Part shown: in pieces, positions 36,048 through 48,684 of the stretch | Layout: each line of letters opens with the position of its first letter | Position numbering within the stretch: position 1 is the first letter of the stretch | DNA from: Amblyornis subalaris | Lineage: Eukaryota > Chordata > Aves > Passeriformes > Ptilonorhynchidae | Direction of reading: 5' to 3' | Length of the DNA: 64,000 bases | NCBI GenBank assembly: GCA_018881555.1 | Contig: JACAXG010000065.1 | Span: 2,346,217 to 2,410,216 of the forward strand | Position numbers and translations under genes: made by a program | The notes under the pieces: model-generated | Told to the model about the DNA's origin: nothing | The model's database searches: none | What the model saw: the letters and a program-made list of their open reading frames with translations, nothing else

Positions 36048-39000
36048 GAATGTTTATTCTTTCATTAAATCATTCTTTGCTATTATCAAACCAATGCATT
36101 GTTACGGGATTTCCTTTTACTTTCAGCTATTTCTAGATTTCAATACAAGTGTGATTTGCTGTTAGTACTTGACTAATGATACTATTGTTGGTGTATTAGT
36201 TTAATCTAAGCCTGTCACCTTGGCTTTCAGTTGTCATGCACCCCATTCATTCAACAGAGTCTTCAATGGATTGGGCAAAATAACAGATGTTGAAACTATC
36301 TCACTACTGTTTTAAAATGTCTATGAAGTGAATTACAATCTAAAGGAATCTCAGAGAGCACTCATTCAAGGTGCTGCTCATGTTCACCATTATGAAATGC
36401 AAATAACATTCTGAGCAATAAAAACTTCACAAATGTACAATAATTGTTTGCTTGAGAGGCTTTTTGGGGGCAAGATGTTTAAAATCAAAATAACGTCAGT
36501 CAGGATTTCCAACTTGACCTTTAGATGGAGAAAATAAGTGTTTTGCTTGGTTCCTGTGGATGTTGCTCTCTCTGAGACTGAAAAGCTCTGTAATTGAACT
36601 GAGATGCCAATTATTTTTTATATTTAAATATATGACATTGTGCAAAATACTACCCTTTGTACAGCAGGCATTTTAATTTCAGGTCATTACCTTTTTGCTA
36701 CTGATTTTTATCCCTCTGTTAGTAGCAGCAGTGGAATGGTGCTGAATAACATGAAGCATGTTTATTTTAAATAGAAAAAGTGAAACACAACAAGAGGCTT
36801 GAGTTCTTAAAAATTAAATACAACAACCCTATTCCAAATCAGCTACCTTCTAATTATCAGCTTAGGTGGGGGAACAATTCAGAAATCCTACCTTTTTACT
36901 CAGCTTTGATACCAAAAACTCAGTAGCAGTACTTCATCACTCACCTTTAAAGATTTCCAGGTGCTAAACTGAAGAACCAAACAAAAGAAAGAACATAAAT
37001 CACCACTTCCCACATCTTTAACATTGTACTACAGAATTTCTTTCCTTCTTGCTTGTTCTCTTGTGTGTGACATTTTTCAGCAGCATGACTCTCACATTCC
37101 TGTATACACAGTATTCTTTTCAACATGACTCTTGAAAAAAACAAGCAACAATTGCCAAACAGTACTCACTTCTTGCATTTCATATGCCTGACACACAGAG
37201 GCAGGTTTGAACCAGCAGGCGATGTAGCTCTATTGATACTGACTCCAAGGTTGCAAAATACCAAACAGGCATATTCCATAATTGCATTAATATGTGCAAC
37301 ATCATAAAACATCTGAATGGTCTACTCCTATACATCTTTCTAATTATTGTTCCTTAATTACTGAACTGAAATCCAAGACCAGAGAGGTAAAAGGGGAAAC
37401 ATTTAGTTTTCTGTTGAATATTGGGCAGCATGTGGAGTCATTTCATCACCAACACACGCCTGTTCAACAATGTGGACTCACAACTGATATTCAGTGGGGT
37501 TAAGTTGGAGAGCAGTCCAAACATAAAGATACCTGATGAAATGGATTTATAGGAATGTAAATAAGTGCATGACTAATGATTGTGTAAAGTTAGCCTTTTC
37601 TCTAGGGAAAATATTATTGTCTTTATTGCTTAGTATAGCAAGCCCAGGCTAACATATTACTTCGATTAGAAACAGGGATGTCACGTCACAATTTTACGTT
37701 TTTATCCCACTTAGAAATCTGCTCTGAGTGTAATCTGTTTGGGATTTGCTGAGGCCAAATGGCTAAGACAAAGAAGTTGTTCTGACCAAACTGCAGGGAC
37801 ATGAAAAACAAGTAACACAAGCCAGGCATAGAACAACTGTGAAGGTGCTCATGAAAGTATTAGATACCTTATGCAAACATTGCTTGATGTGCATGCCTAG
37901 ATTTCTGCTCTGCCTCTTCCAGAATAAAAAATGAGTCTTAATAATAGTAATTGTGCTTGAAATGTGGTTCTGTATTTAAAAGATTGGGTATTCTCACCAC
38001 TCTTATTAAGAGTATAACTGAAACCAGAATATCAATGCCATCAAATATTCCTCATGGAGTTGCAGCCTAAATTTCAAATTAGAATGTCACTCATGCTACC
38101 GGAGTAGTGTTATTTATTGAAATACGTAAGCCTAAGACATAGCCGAAGCTCCTGCTGTTAAACTTCTGTGGCAATGGCACCTAGATAAAAAGGACTGATT
38201 CTGGCAGCTAAATGTGCATGATGTTGTGAGCTAAAGTAGCATGTGACACCATCCAGTAAATACTGGGCACAAATCTTTCTGCTGTGATAGCTTTGTCGAC
38301 ATGCAAATACAATGACACATATGCTTTGTTTTGATTTTTCTTTTAAATACAAATCAAACATTGTAAACCTTTAAGAAATGTATACTTATGATAGCAGAGA
38401 GTAATGAAATAGAATGTGAGCATAGTTATGGTAAATCATTGTATAATATGCAATAGTTTCAAGCTACTCACACGTCACTTCGCTGTAACATTTGCAGCCT
38501 AATGAAATGGTCCACAAATGATTAATATTCCTAAGTGCTTTCCTTTTTCTCTTAAGTGCTTCCAGGCAGAAAAAAGAAATATATTGCATTATCAGGGTTT
38601 GTGTGTGTAGTTAGTGTCACAGTGTCTATTGATTTTTACTTCCTGTTACAAATACACATTAGAAGGTTTTATCTGTATATGATAAACAAATTGGGGAATG
38701 TGTGTTGAGCTACAGCTGAAGCTGGTATAAATGATGGTAGCACCATTGCCTTAATTTGAATGATGCTTATTTGCATAGGTTGAGTATGTGGTCCTTGTTT
38801 TCCAAGTGAACTGAGAATATTCAGTACAAGTAATACTTTATCTCCCCGTCATTTAAATATTTCTGGAGACTCTGCTTCTGTTGTACTCTCATGACTTTTG
38901 CTTGTATTTCTAATGATTAAAAATACTTTCTCTGAAATGAAAAATTAACAGACCTTGAATATTGGGAAGAAGTTAGCTTTTTAAAAGCATCTGTGTCTTA

Positions 39001-40784
39001 TTTTATTATTGTACCTTTCTATGTAGGTAACATTATAGAGGGTTAGGGTTATGTGAAACCACTTGAGTCCAAAAATGTGTTGTCTTTCACAGCACACTTC
39101 ACTTGCTTCCAATCTATAGGTAGGCCTTGTATTTTCATCACTGCTAATATACACATGTTAAATATTAGAATGGTAAAACATCAAAGTTCTGCTAAAACCA
39201 TAGTCTCTGTAGTTGCTGCAACTGAGCTCCAGTGTGGAGAGTACCATTTAAGCTTGAAAGGTAGCCTGAAGAAGATAATTTTCAGTTCAAGATACAAAAA
39301 GAAAGTATCTCATTCTTATGGCTGTTATGAGAAGCTTGAAACTGATCTGAAATATTTTCAAAGATAGAGAGATATTCAAAACCCAAAACTTGTACTTTTG
39401 GGGAGAAGGAGCAGGAGGGTGAATGAAAAAAAAAGGAAAACTCATGATAATTAAGCCAAATTTTAGCAAGGCTGAAGCGTCTTCCTTATGCTGCTTTTTC
39501 TGCATTTGTTCTCACCATAGATTCGTGAAGAATTGGAAAAAGAATCAGGAAAATTCTGGCAGAGAAAACATAGCGAAGAAACAAGCCAGTCTTGGCAGAT
39601 TTCAGTTAGCAGTAGGAATGTGGAATTCTTGTCGGTGCCCTCTCATTAGGTAATGGTGTCTTTTCCAAGTGAAGAGACTGCAAAAAAAGTCCTGCTACTA
39701 TTGCTGGGGGGAAAAAAAAGGCAAGTCTTTGCTGTGATACTAAATCTTCATTCATAAGGACACTTTTTGTTTGATTAAAGGTCCTGAAAGAGTAAAAAAT
39801 ATTGAATAGCATTAGTAAATTAAGTAAGAAGTTTTAAAGATACAGATTTGTTCTTATGTATGTACATATATATGTGAATGGTTATTTCATGGAAGCAATA
39901 GCTGGGAATCTGTTTAGAGAATGAATCGAAAATTCTTCAACTTCCAAGAGAGTTCTCTGAAGTGCAGTATTTGAGAGCAACAGGACAGAGAAGACAGCAG
40001 AAGAAAAGGGCAGAAGGTGAGTTTGCAAATGAACTTGTGAAGAAATAGTTTCCTCAGGATGCATTACTAGAACATGAAGAAAATCTCCAGCTTTCCTTTA
40101 TAGTGAAAGGAGTTGAAAAAGTCCCTGGTAATGAGTCAAGGGAAAGCTATTAAGAGAGATGCTTATGTTGGAGGATATATGCAGGAAGCTCCTGCTTTTC
40201 AGTGTAAATGTTCAAAGGTTGGTTTAGATATCGGCCAAAATTTGCGAGACAAAAAATTTTAAGCTAGGCAGACATTCTAGTATTTCATAGAACAAATCAA
40301 GTGAAACAAGTATGCAGCACATCAGTCAAGATTCAAGTATCACTTCTAGGGAAAAAGGAAGCACAATTAAGAAGGCACATATTTGCCGACATGACTAAAT
40401 ATGGATAATGCTTAGTTTTTAAAATCTTTTCTAGCATATAATGGAAGCAATGTTGAGTGGAAGTTTCTCTGCTAGAAGGTGCTAGTGGATCAAATGTTTG
40501 AAGGAGAAGCTGTATCCAGGCTTAGAAATGTCCTTTGCTGTGGTGAGATGAATTCAGGAAGGAAAACAAGAAGGCCTTTTGTCTAGCCCAGTGTCAGAAG
40601 TTTTGAAAGACAATATCACTTCAGTGCAAGAACAAATTGAACACACTCTTTTCCCCAAAAACATAAACGTATTTAAATAATTACCAGAATCGTTTTAATA
40701 TTTTTTTAAGCAACACAGGTCTTATAAAATATTTTTTAACATAAGAGAGCAAAAATATTACCACCCTACGGTGTCAAAGCACAG

Positions 40785-40860
40785 AGAAGCACAGAGAAGT
40801 TACAAACAGGGCAACTATATCACAACCTGTATGTAGCAAAGCTCTGTCAGACCCAGCATC
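40785..40860. repeat. MIR/CORE-type SINE-like relic
   Basis: The segment reads CACAGAGAAGTTACAAACAGG, then a TCACAACC block and GCAAAGCTCTGTCAGACCCA. This parallels the reverse complement of MIR-type tRNA SINEs: 'cacagagaggttaagtaacttgcccaaggtcacac...ggcagagctgggattcgaaccca'. GCACAGAGAA is tandemly duplicated at the left edge. The copy is highly diverged, and the call rests on remembered consensus. Confidence 0.4.
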
Positions 40861-42411
40861 CACAATCCTAATGGAAATGCCACTATGTGTTTTCTTCTGT
40901 GATACCATGATGAGCCCTTGAATTGACAGAGCAATGAGTGCAACATTGTCAAAAGATTAAATGCAATCTGATTTTCATGCACAATAAGATCAGTTTGTTG
41001 ATATTGTGCCCAACAATGTTCTATCAAAAGGAAGAAGAGATCTAAAACAAGCTTGGCATTGGAATGAAGTTATTTTCTATTACATTGGCACTAGACCTTT
41101 TTATGTTGGAGCTTTCAGGGATGCGTCTTACCAGAAGCTACTTTGAGAATACATTTTATTAGCCGGGAACCAAACCCACTAATATATTGTAGTACAGTTA
41201 TATATATACCATTAATACATTAAAGATTATAAATACATTTACTTAAACTGGGGACTCAGCAATAATCCACTGTATATTCACATTTAAAAGCAAACATCCC
41301 ACAATGCAGACATGATTTTATGTGATGAGCAATGGACAAAGTGAGGCACAGATATAAGCATCAATTTAAGTATCAAGTTATGCACCATCACCTTACATAT
41401 CATATTATTGATACTAATTCACACAGTATAGTTTGTATCTCTGTAGAGAAGCTGCCGTGTGTGTTACAGTTAATTACTTTCCCTGTGGCTTTAAATTGAG
41501 TAGGGGTTTTAATGTGTAGTTGGAGTAGGTAGCAGCTGATTCTTGAATGTAGCTAATACATGTTTGCAAAATGACTCTTTTTTAACTTGAATAAACCTCG
41601 TAGCAGTTAGTGTATGAAACTGACTTCTACTAAGAACTGTAGGACAAAGTCAGGGCTTTTTCTAAAGCTTACGAAAATAGAAATACAACTGATTACAGTA
41701 ACCTGAATCTGGACTTATGCAAGAATGGCTGCTACTTTATAATGGTATAATAATTTCTAAAGAAAGTAATAGTGCAGGTTTAGAAGTCTGCAATTTTTAC
41801 ATTTTTTTTCCTCTTGACTAGATCCGGGCAATACTCATCATTAGCTCAACATTGAGAGCTAACGAAAGTTTGAAAAGCCAAATATTTGGAATTGTATTCA
41901 ATTTTTTATGGTCATTGATCAACAGCTTGGCTTTTTTGTTAGCATAAATATCTTCAGGTGGAACATATAAAGAAATTTATCTTGCAGAATAATAACAGTC
42001 GTAGAATACCTAATGTGACTGAGCAACAGCTTTATACATGAGAAAAACAAACTGCATGAGGTGAAAAGGCAAAATCCTCTTTCTTTTTTATAGAAAGATT
42101 TTTGGGATTTCTCTTTCAGAAGTGGCTCTGCAATATTATGAGCAGTATAATATAACATCGGTATTAAGAAGACCACGGTTGTTTTTTCTTTCTGTGGATT
42201 AATCTTTTGCAAACAGCTTCATAGGTAGCATGAATTCTAACACTCAAACTGTTAGAACATGGTATTTTGCAAGCACTTAAACGTAGTTGCCATTTTCTTC
42301 TGTTGTTGCATGAGAAAATTCGAATTAGTTGTAAAAAAGGCACATTATTATATGAGTAGATCCTTCCCTCCTTATTCCATTTTGAGTTTTTGTCTACATT
42401 AAAGAAAAAAG

Positions 42412-42431
42412 AAAGAGAGAGAGAGAGAGAA
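42412..42431. repeat. (GA)n microsatellite
   Basis: About ten GA units following an A-rich run. Confidence 0.9.
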
Positions 42432-42497
42432 AAGAGCTGTGGCACAGACCCAGAAGGAGTTCTGCAGCACATGTGAACAGTCTGTCGTGCTGAGGAG

Positions 42498-42560
42498 ACT
42501 GGGCCAAATTTGTTCTTGTTGTAATTCCATTGAAGTCACTGGAGCTATTAATGGGGATGA
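42498..42560. repeat. Ancient amniote MITE-like relic
   Basis: CTGGGCCAAATTTGTTCTTG leads, after a gap, into ATTCCATTGAAGTCACTGGAGCT. This resembles the palindromic amniote repeat 'gggccaaattctgctct...actccattgaagtcaatggagttact'. The copy looks internally deleted, and its right half is lost. A possible second fragment near 44,725-44,760 reads AACTGAGTTTACACCAATAG. The family identity is from memory and unnamed. Confidence 0.45.
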
Positions 42561-43329
42561 ATGTTGCCTTTTATCACTTCTGATTTTGTATGTTGTAAGA
42601 ATTATATTTCTCAAATTTTTGAGATTTCACTGGCTGGGCTAAAAATATTCCAGTGCACAATTTTTTGCCATTCTGATTATTATGCTAAATGTAACACACC
42701 TTTCAGGGAGGAAGATATTAGACTTTTTATTATAATGTTTTCAGTAGCAGAATCTTTGGAAAAACTACTAATATGCCATTTTCTATATGTAAATATGGGC
42801 AAAATGAATACAATTGCTGATTATTTAGAAAAACAGTCAATTACTCCGTTTATAAAATTGGCTAGTGGCTGGGAACAAGTAACATCTATCCAATAAATTT
42901 CCTGACTGGAAAGTGAACATACCCATTTTGCTCACCTCTTCACTTCAATGAGTTTTTAAGATGCCTAATCTCAAAATCTTGAAATGCAGCTTTTAAAGTT
43001 GTAAAAAGCACCTGCAGAGTATACAGCTATATCTTTGAGATTTTCTCGACCTAATTTGTATAACCATGTTTTAATACCTGCTAGCTGACATTCTTTGCAA
43101 ATTTGAGAGGTCTTTTGCATATCTTTCACTAAGTTGAATGTTGCCGTTGAAAGGAGGCTGTATAAACACAGTGTTGTGGGTTTTATTCTATAAAAAGCAA
43201 TATTCATCTTTGCTTTCTTTTGCTGAATATTCTATTAATTCACAGAAGACTTAGCTGATTTCAGGATGCAGATGCTGAGTCTGGGAACAGATTTTTTTCC
43301 AACATCAACATCTGGATATGTAGCTGTCT

Positions 43330-43351
43330 CCACCAGTGGTGAAACTGGTGG
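43330..43351. repeat. 8-bp perfect inverted repeat
   Basis: CCACCAGT at 43330-43337 and ACTGGTGG at 43344-43351 flank a 6-nt loop (GGTGAA). It lies in a slightly G+C-richer patch (43,260-43,460) that may be an old repeat I cannot name. Confidence 0.65.
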
Positions 43352-43850
43352 CTGTGCAAAAGCCTTCAGGGCTAATATCCTGGGTCAGGCTGCTTAGGGA
43401 ATTGCTTGAAGTCTTTCTCAGGAATATTTCTTTGAGTTAGTGCTGACTTCAAGGATTCCATTTCTACCCTCCAACCCCCATTAAATACAATGGTTTAAAA
43501 AAAAAGGCAGATAAAGTTCTCAGTAAAAGAAAGATATTCCCAGGGAGTAAGATACTATTTTCTCTGGTTTATTTAAAGATCTCCCATAAATAAAATTACT
43601 TGAAGTCTGACAGATTGGTTCTGAGGGCCATTTACCATCTCATTCCTAATAATTTCTGCATTCCTTAGAGTTCTGATGATAACAGTGATACAAGTTGCAT
43701 TTCTGGTGAAAATAGTGAGGCACAGAATCTTGTTATAATGAGGAATATGTAATGTTCAAAGCTAAATATCATTAAAAAGAACTTTGTATTCTTAATATTT
43801 GGATGACAAACTTTGAGTCATACATTTTAAATTTTGCTCAAATAGTCAAA

Positions 43851-43884
43851 AGGTCAACAAAGGACAAATCCTGGACAAAGGACA
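43851..43884 (+). promoter_or_regulatory. Direct-repeat nuclear-receptor-like half-sites (DR4)
   Basis: AGGTCA at 43851-43856 and AGGACA at 43861-43866 form a direct repeat with a 4-bp gap, the DR4 arrangement used by thyroid hormone and LXR-type receptors. A third AGGACA follows at 43879-43884. ACAAAGGACAA is itself duplicated (43857-43867 and 43875-43885), so a small local duplication may explain the pattern. Confidence 0.25.
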
Positions 43885-44980
43885 ATGTATTTTATACAGG
43901 GCTTCATGCAGTGGCTATACCGTTGTCCTTGGGGACTTCTACAGTTTCACACAAATTAGAGCATTTCAATGCCTTATATTAATAGATTACAGAGAATGTG
44001 TAAACCGGTGTCTGATTTGTTGATGGATCATCCAACAAGTGTACATGTGTTGATTTTTAACCTTTAAAGGGAAATACTTTAATTCTCATTGATGAAAATG
44101 GCATGGGCAATTTGCACTTCAAAGAAATGACGTCCAAAATCTTCCAAACTATATGCCTGTTTCACAGCCATGGTTCTACCACCTTTGAATCTGTATTTTA
44201 GAAGAATAGTTGTATCATTTACATCTGAGGCCTATGCCCCACTTCCGCCTACTGATTTCACTTTATCCTCCCAAAGGGCTGTAAAGGTTGTTTGAAGCTC
44301 TTCCTGATACAATGACAGCATCTTCACAGTATGAATGTTGGGAAGAATTTAAACTGTTCTTCAGAAATAAACAAACTTTCCCTAACTTTCATTTCTGTGT
44401 GTGTTTCATACTTGATATATCAAATCCCTTCTTGGAAAGGAGGTTAATAACAAGGTTCCAAAGTTTCAGTTTCTGAGCCTGATGCTTTTGTAATCCTCAG
44501 TCTGTCTCATTGCTATTCTAATTATTATTGTCATTATTATTGTGGTATGTTTTCTCTATAGGAATAAACAGCCAGAGTTACAAATATAAAACAATCACAG
44601 CTCTTTCTCAGGCTGCTTATGTGTGCACAGGACTTCAGACATTCAGAACAAAACTGATGAGAAAAAGTATCTGTTCATAATTCTTATATTACAACCATAA
44701 AAGCTGAAGAAATAAAACTCACAGAAACTGAGTTTACACCAATAGAGCTATGATCAAACTGAAGACCTGCCAGCTTTTATGTCTTAATGAAATAAATATC
44801 TGTCATAGAGCTTTCATTTGTTTTGCTTGAGATATAAACCTCTCCCATTAGAAAAACCTGAACTTCAAGGTTTAGTATTCTGTTTGATTCAGATGATTTT
44901 TTTCACGCATAGAGTGTCTGCAAACCAACACTGTGCTATACCCTCAGGTAGCTGAAAGTTTACTCAGCTGAAACAATCAG

Positions 44981-45019
44981 TTTCATGTGCAAAAACACAC
45001 ATGATTTTTGCATGTGAAA
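44981..45019. repeat. 15-bp hairpin with two G-U pairs
   Basis: TTTCATGTGCAAAAA at 44981-44995 and TTTTTGCATGTGAAA at 45005-45019 pair along all 15 positions as RNA. The only two non-Watson-Crick positions are both G-U-type wobbles. The loop is 9 nt. Compensating wobble positions are what a transcribed, folded sequence would show, but two such positions are weak evidence. Confidence 0.5.
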
Positions 45020-46379
45020 AGTTAACCCATCTTATCTGCAGTGAAGTGGCCCTATGACTGTCTGTGTAGCCTGTGAGAATAATCTCTAAGTGGCTTTTTG
45101 GAGCAATTGTATCATGATGCCAAGTTTCTGTAAAATCGATGATACTAATATTACTTGAATAGTTGCTGTATAATGGATGAAGATTGGCAACCCTACTATG
45201 AGGTTGCAGTTAAAAGAAAACCTTTTGTGATTGACAATAATTTTACTTTATTTTGATAATATTCTTTAGAAAGTTACTTAAATGAACATTCTTATAATAT
45301 TATTACCACTGACATGTGTCCTTTAAGAGTCTGACTTGATTTGGAAATGGGAGCTCTACATTGTATTCAACCTCAATGATCTAATAGTACTTTTCTGTAT
45401 TTCTAATTTCAGTGAATTCCCAGTATTCATTTTTATGAGATGTAAAAAGGTGTGCTGTATTTGTCTTCCATCTGACATTGAACATGAAAGTTGCCAAAGG
45501 ACTATGGAGTGCATTGATAGAACAATTTTCTGCTGGACTAGAGGGAGGAACAGCATTACCTAAGGCATTTGCACTACCAATTGGTGTATTATTTACCATG
45601 AGAATGGTAGCACAGTGTCTATGTTCTTCAAACATACTTCTGAATATGTATGTTCTTCCTGTATTGAACCAGTGGCAAATTTCTTCCAGGCTTTTGCAGG
45701 ATCACAATCATCCCTAACCTGCTAGCTAGACTCTTACTAAAAATTCTTGTAAATGACATGTTTCAAACTGTGACTCAATTAAGAGACATTTATGAACAAC
45801 TGTTTTTCTAGGGATTTCTTCAGGACTTCAGATGTTTTGGGAAGACATATTGTCTCTGCAGGAAAATTCAGTGAATGTAATAAAGTTCAAAAGTATTAAA
45901 TAACATTTTGTACATATTTCTGTAAAGTCTGCTAGAATATGAGCGCTATATGAAAATAGAACACTGTATGTAATGATAACATTTTTGCTTATATCTATAT
46001 TTATCCACTAATAGCATCTAAATAAGTGCTAGCATTCTCTGTAAGTGATTGCTAAAAAGCTTACAAAAATTTTTAGCAGCAAAATTCAGAAAGAGCTTCC
46101 GTTCCTACAAGAACAGTCCACACAAAAACTATACAGCAACTTGGCTAGTTATCAACATTGAATTATACCTTATAATAGAGGCAAAGTATTGCTAAGCTTA
46201 TCATTCCATTTTTCTTTTAAGAGACTGTAAAGCCCTTCTATTTCTGTTTTCCTTCCTGACTTGTCAACCCAGATGTATTATTTGTGGAAAGTACTGTTTT
46301 TAAGTAACAATTTACACTCGAGGTGACACTAAGTCTAAATCTTGCTGCAAAATGTTTGTATTAAATAAAGGAAAGAATA

Positions 46380-46440
46380 ATTAAAACAAACAAAAAACCC
46401 TTCCAAAAAACCAACCAAACAAAAAAAAACCCCAAACCCT
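46380..46440. repeat. A/C-rich low-complexity run
   Basis: Runs of A5-A9 broken by CC and CCC, for example ACCAACCAAACAAAAAAAAA. Confidence 0.85.
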
Positions 46441-48649
46441 AGAAAAACTGCTAAGACCTTTATTAAAAAGCAGGAAAACAGATCTGAGTTAAATGCTTAA
46501 TAACTCTCAAATCAAATATTTCATACACCAGGAATCTAATTTAAAATATGTGAAGGATGTTAACACCATTTCAATTTGCTCGGTGTTACTGGATATTAAG
46601 AAGGACAGAAAAAGGGCTCATAAAGTATTTCCATTAATAAGCTTTTCTTCCTGTATCCTTCACCTTTCTGTTATCCTTCCCCAGAACACCCAATTCACGT
46701 TAAAAAAATATAAATAGACCAACAGAAAGCAAAAGCTATACAGCACAGATACTTTTTCAGCCATCAGAATCAAGTCAGTTTTTAACTTCATTAAATTGCT
46801 GTCATATGGCGTCTGCTGACATGCATCAGACTTTGGAGAGTCTTACTCATCAGGTATTCTCTAAGATTGTTAACAAGAACAGCAACTCCCATCAGGGGTC
46901 CCCAAAAAGCAGCTAATTAGGGGACAAAGGTTGCTCAGATTGTGACAATTACACCTGTAGGTCCCTGTAGAAACACCAAAATCTTGAACAAATGTATGTT
47001 TGGTTGCTTAGTGCAAGAAATAAAGAGGCAGTCCATTAAAAAAAATGAGAGGCAGAAACTGTCAACCATTTGAAAAGCTTTACGAAAATGATCATCCAAT
47101 TAGTGACTATGATCAAATCAGGCATGAACTCTCTCTGGATGGCTCCATAATTTTCCTTCTTGCATGGTGTAATTTCATATAGCTCAAATGAACTCGTGAG
47201 AGGTAATTCAGTTCCAAACAGTTTTCTCATCACTGCTAATTATACTAATACATTGAAATGCCTCCTACAAAATGCATGAGCCCTTTAAGCCACCTCATTA
47301 ATGTGATATAATTTTTTGCCAGAATATATATCAAACCTATTATCACCACAGGTTTTCTTTAGCATTTTTTCCAAAATGTCTATCAAAAAGCTGAAAAAGT
47401 AGAATTCTTTCGTCTATTCTCAACATAATTAACTGTTTCTTTGAACTCTGGTTGTCTATTGTGGTGTTTTCTTCAAAGAGTACTGGCAAAATACGGTATG
47501 ATAGGGGTATTCCTCATACCTACAGGTTCTTCTTCCTAAGTATTTGATTCCTTAAATCTCTTTTCAGTTGTAGCTGATTCTTTAAATGGCAAATGATGCA
47601 TGCAATAATGTGCAAAAATGAGTTATACAAACTGAAAGCAGGGGTGTAAAAAGAAGCATCATCTGAGACTAAAATAAAGACAGATTTTATGGTATTTATG
47701 TCAGTTAATTTAACTGCTGGTAGGGGCTTTTGTTGAAACATGAGTTAGTTCCAGTGTTTAACCTTGCAGCATTAATTTATGCTTTATGGCATGAGTACTT
47801 CATCACTCCCTCCTTGGGAAGACAGTTATCTCATTAGCCAGAATTTAATGAAATGCAAGGATACACTTCTTAATTTCAAAGATTACTATAGCACAAATCA
47901 GGTGTAAATCTCAGACTGACTGTCCCTTCCCTTTACCAGTTTAAAAAAATAGATTCATTTTGCAGTCATATAACAGAAATTCATCTGGTGGGATAAATTT
48001 CACTACTGCTATTCTAAAGACATTTCTCATCTGTGCAAGCTGTTTTAACTTTGCATTTGGTAATATTGGTGACATTTAAGGTCTGTACAAAGTTTAGAGT
48101 TTATAATCCATTGCAACAACTAAAACCAATTAAAAATATACAATGTTGGTTTCATTGGGGAAGGATGTCTTGCACAAGAAATTTGAAGAAGAATCTGGCT
48201 TCATTTTCACAGAACTCTGTCTAGGTCCAAAAGAATATGAGTGTGCACACTGATCCTATGTAAGACTAGCAAAACTCACAAAATTAGTGTTGGCTTCTTA
48301 CACTTGTGCCTGTCACTATATCCAAAATTCCAGTAAACACAAAACACTATACTGCCTTGTAGTCTCATTTCTTTGAAAGGCAGGGTGATCGGACACAGTT
48401 TTACCATATTTTTCATATGCCTTTCTTTTATTACTTAGCTGTTGCCATAAATTAATTCAGTTTCCTATTGAAATCTCCATCCTGCAGTTCTCTGCATGAG
48501 TGTGTACTTCACAGAACAATAGCAGAATCTAGAGAATTCATTATGCAAAATGTTTTTTCAGTGAAAAATGCAGGTCTTATGCTCTTGTTCATAATAGCAA
48601 TTCTTTGTTTCAGTATCAAAGTGGGGAAATTTACTAAAGATTCTTGGTC

Positions 48650-48684
48650 TTACATAACGTTAATGCATATATTATGTTATGTAA
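48650..48684. promoter_or_regulatory. Inverted pair of PAR-bZIP-type sites
   Basis: TTACATAAC at 48650-48658 and its exact reverse complement GTTATGTAA at 48676-48684 are separated by 17 bp. GTTATGTAAT (48676-48685) fits the RTTAYGTAAY consensus of PAR-bZIP factors (HLF/DBP/TEF and NFIL3). Function is inferred from motif match only. Confidence 0.3.

Larger units (their letters stand above)
36050..42490. other. A+T-rich non-coding stretch, no gene seen
   Basis: No recognisable gene. TAAGTGCTT is repeated near 38,531 and 38,555 (NKX2-like AAGTG cores). A two-copy TTAGGG-like stretch occurs near 39,040. A MIR-like relic (40785-40860) and a GA microsatellite (42412-42431) are listed separately. 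The 104-codon plus-strand ORF at 39053-39367 has no recognisable domain. Confidence 0.55.

Noticed and set aside
39036..39052. Telomere-like GGGTTAGGGTTA.
   Set aside because: Only about two units, which is within chance and not an interstitial telomeric array.
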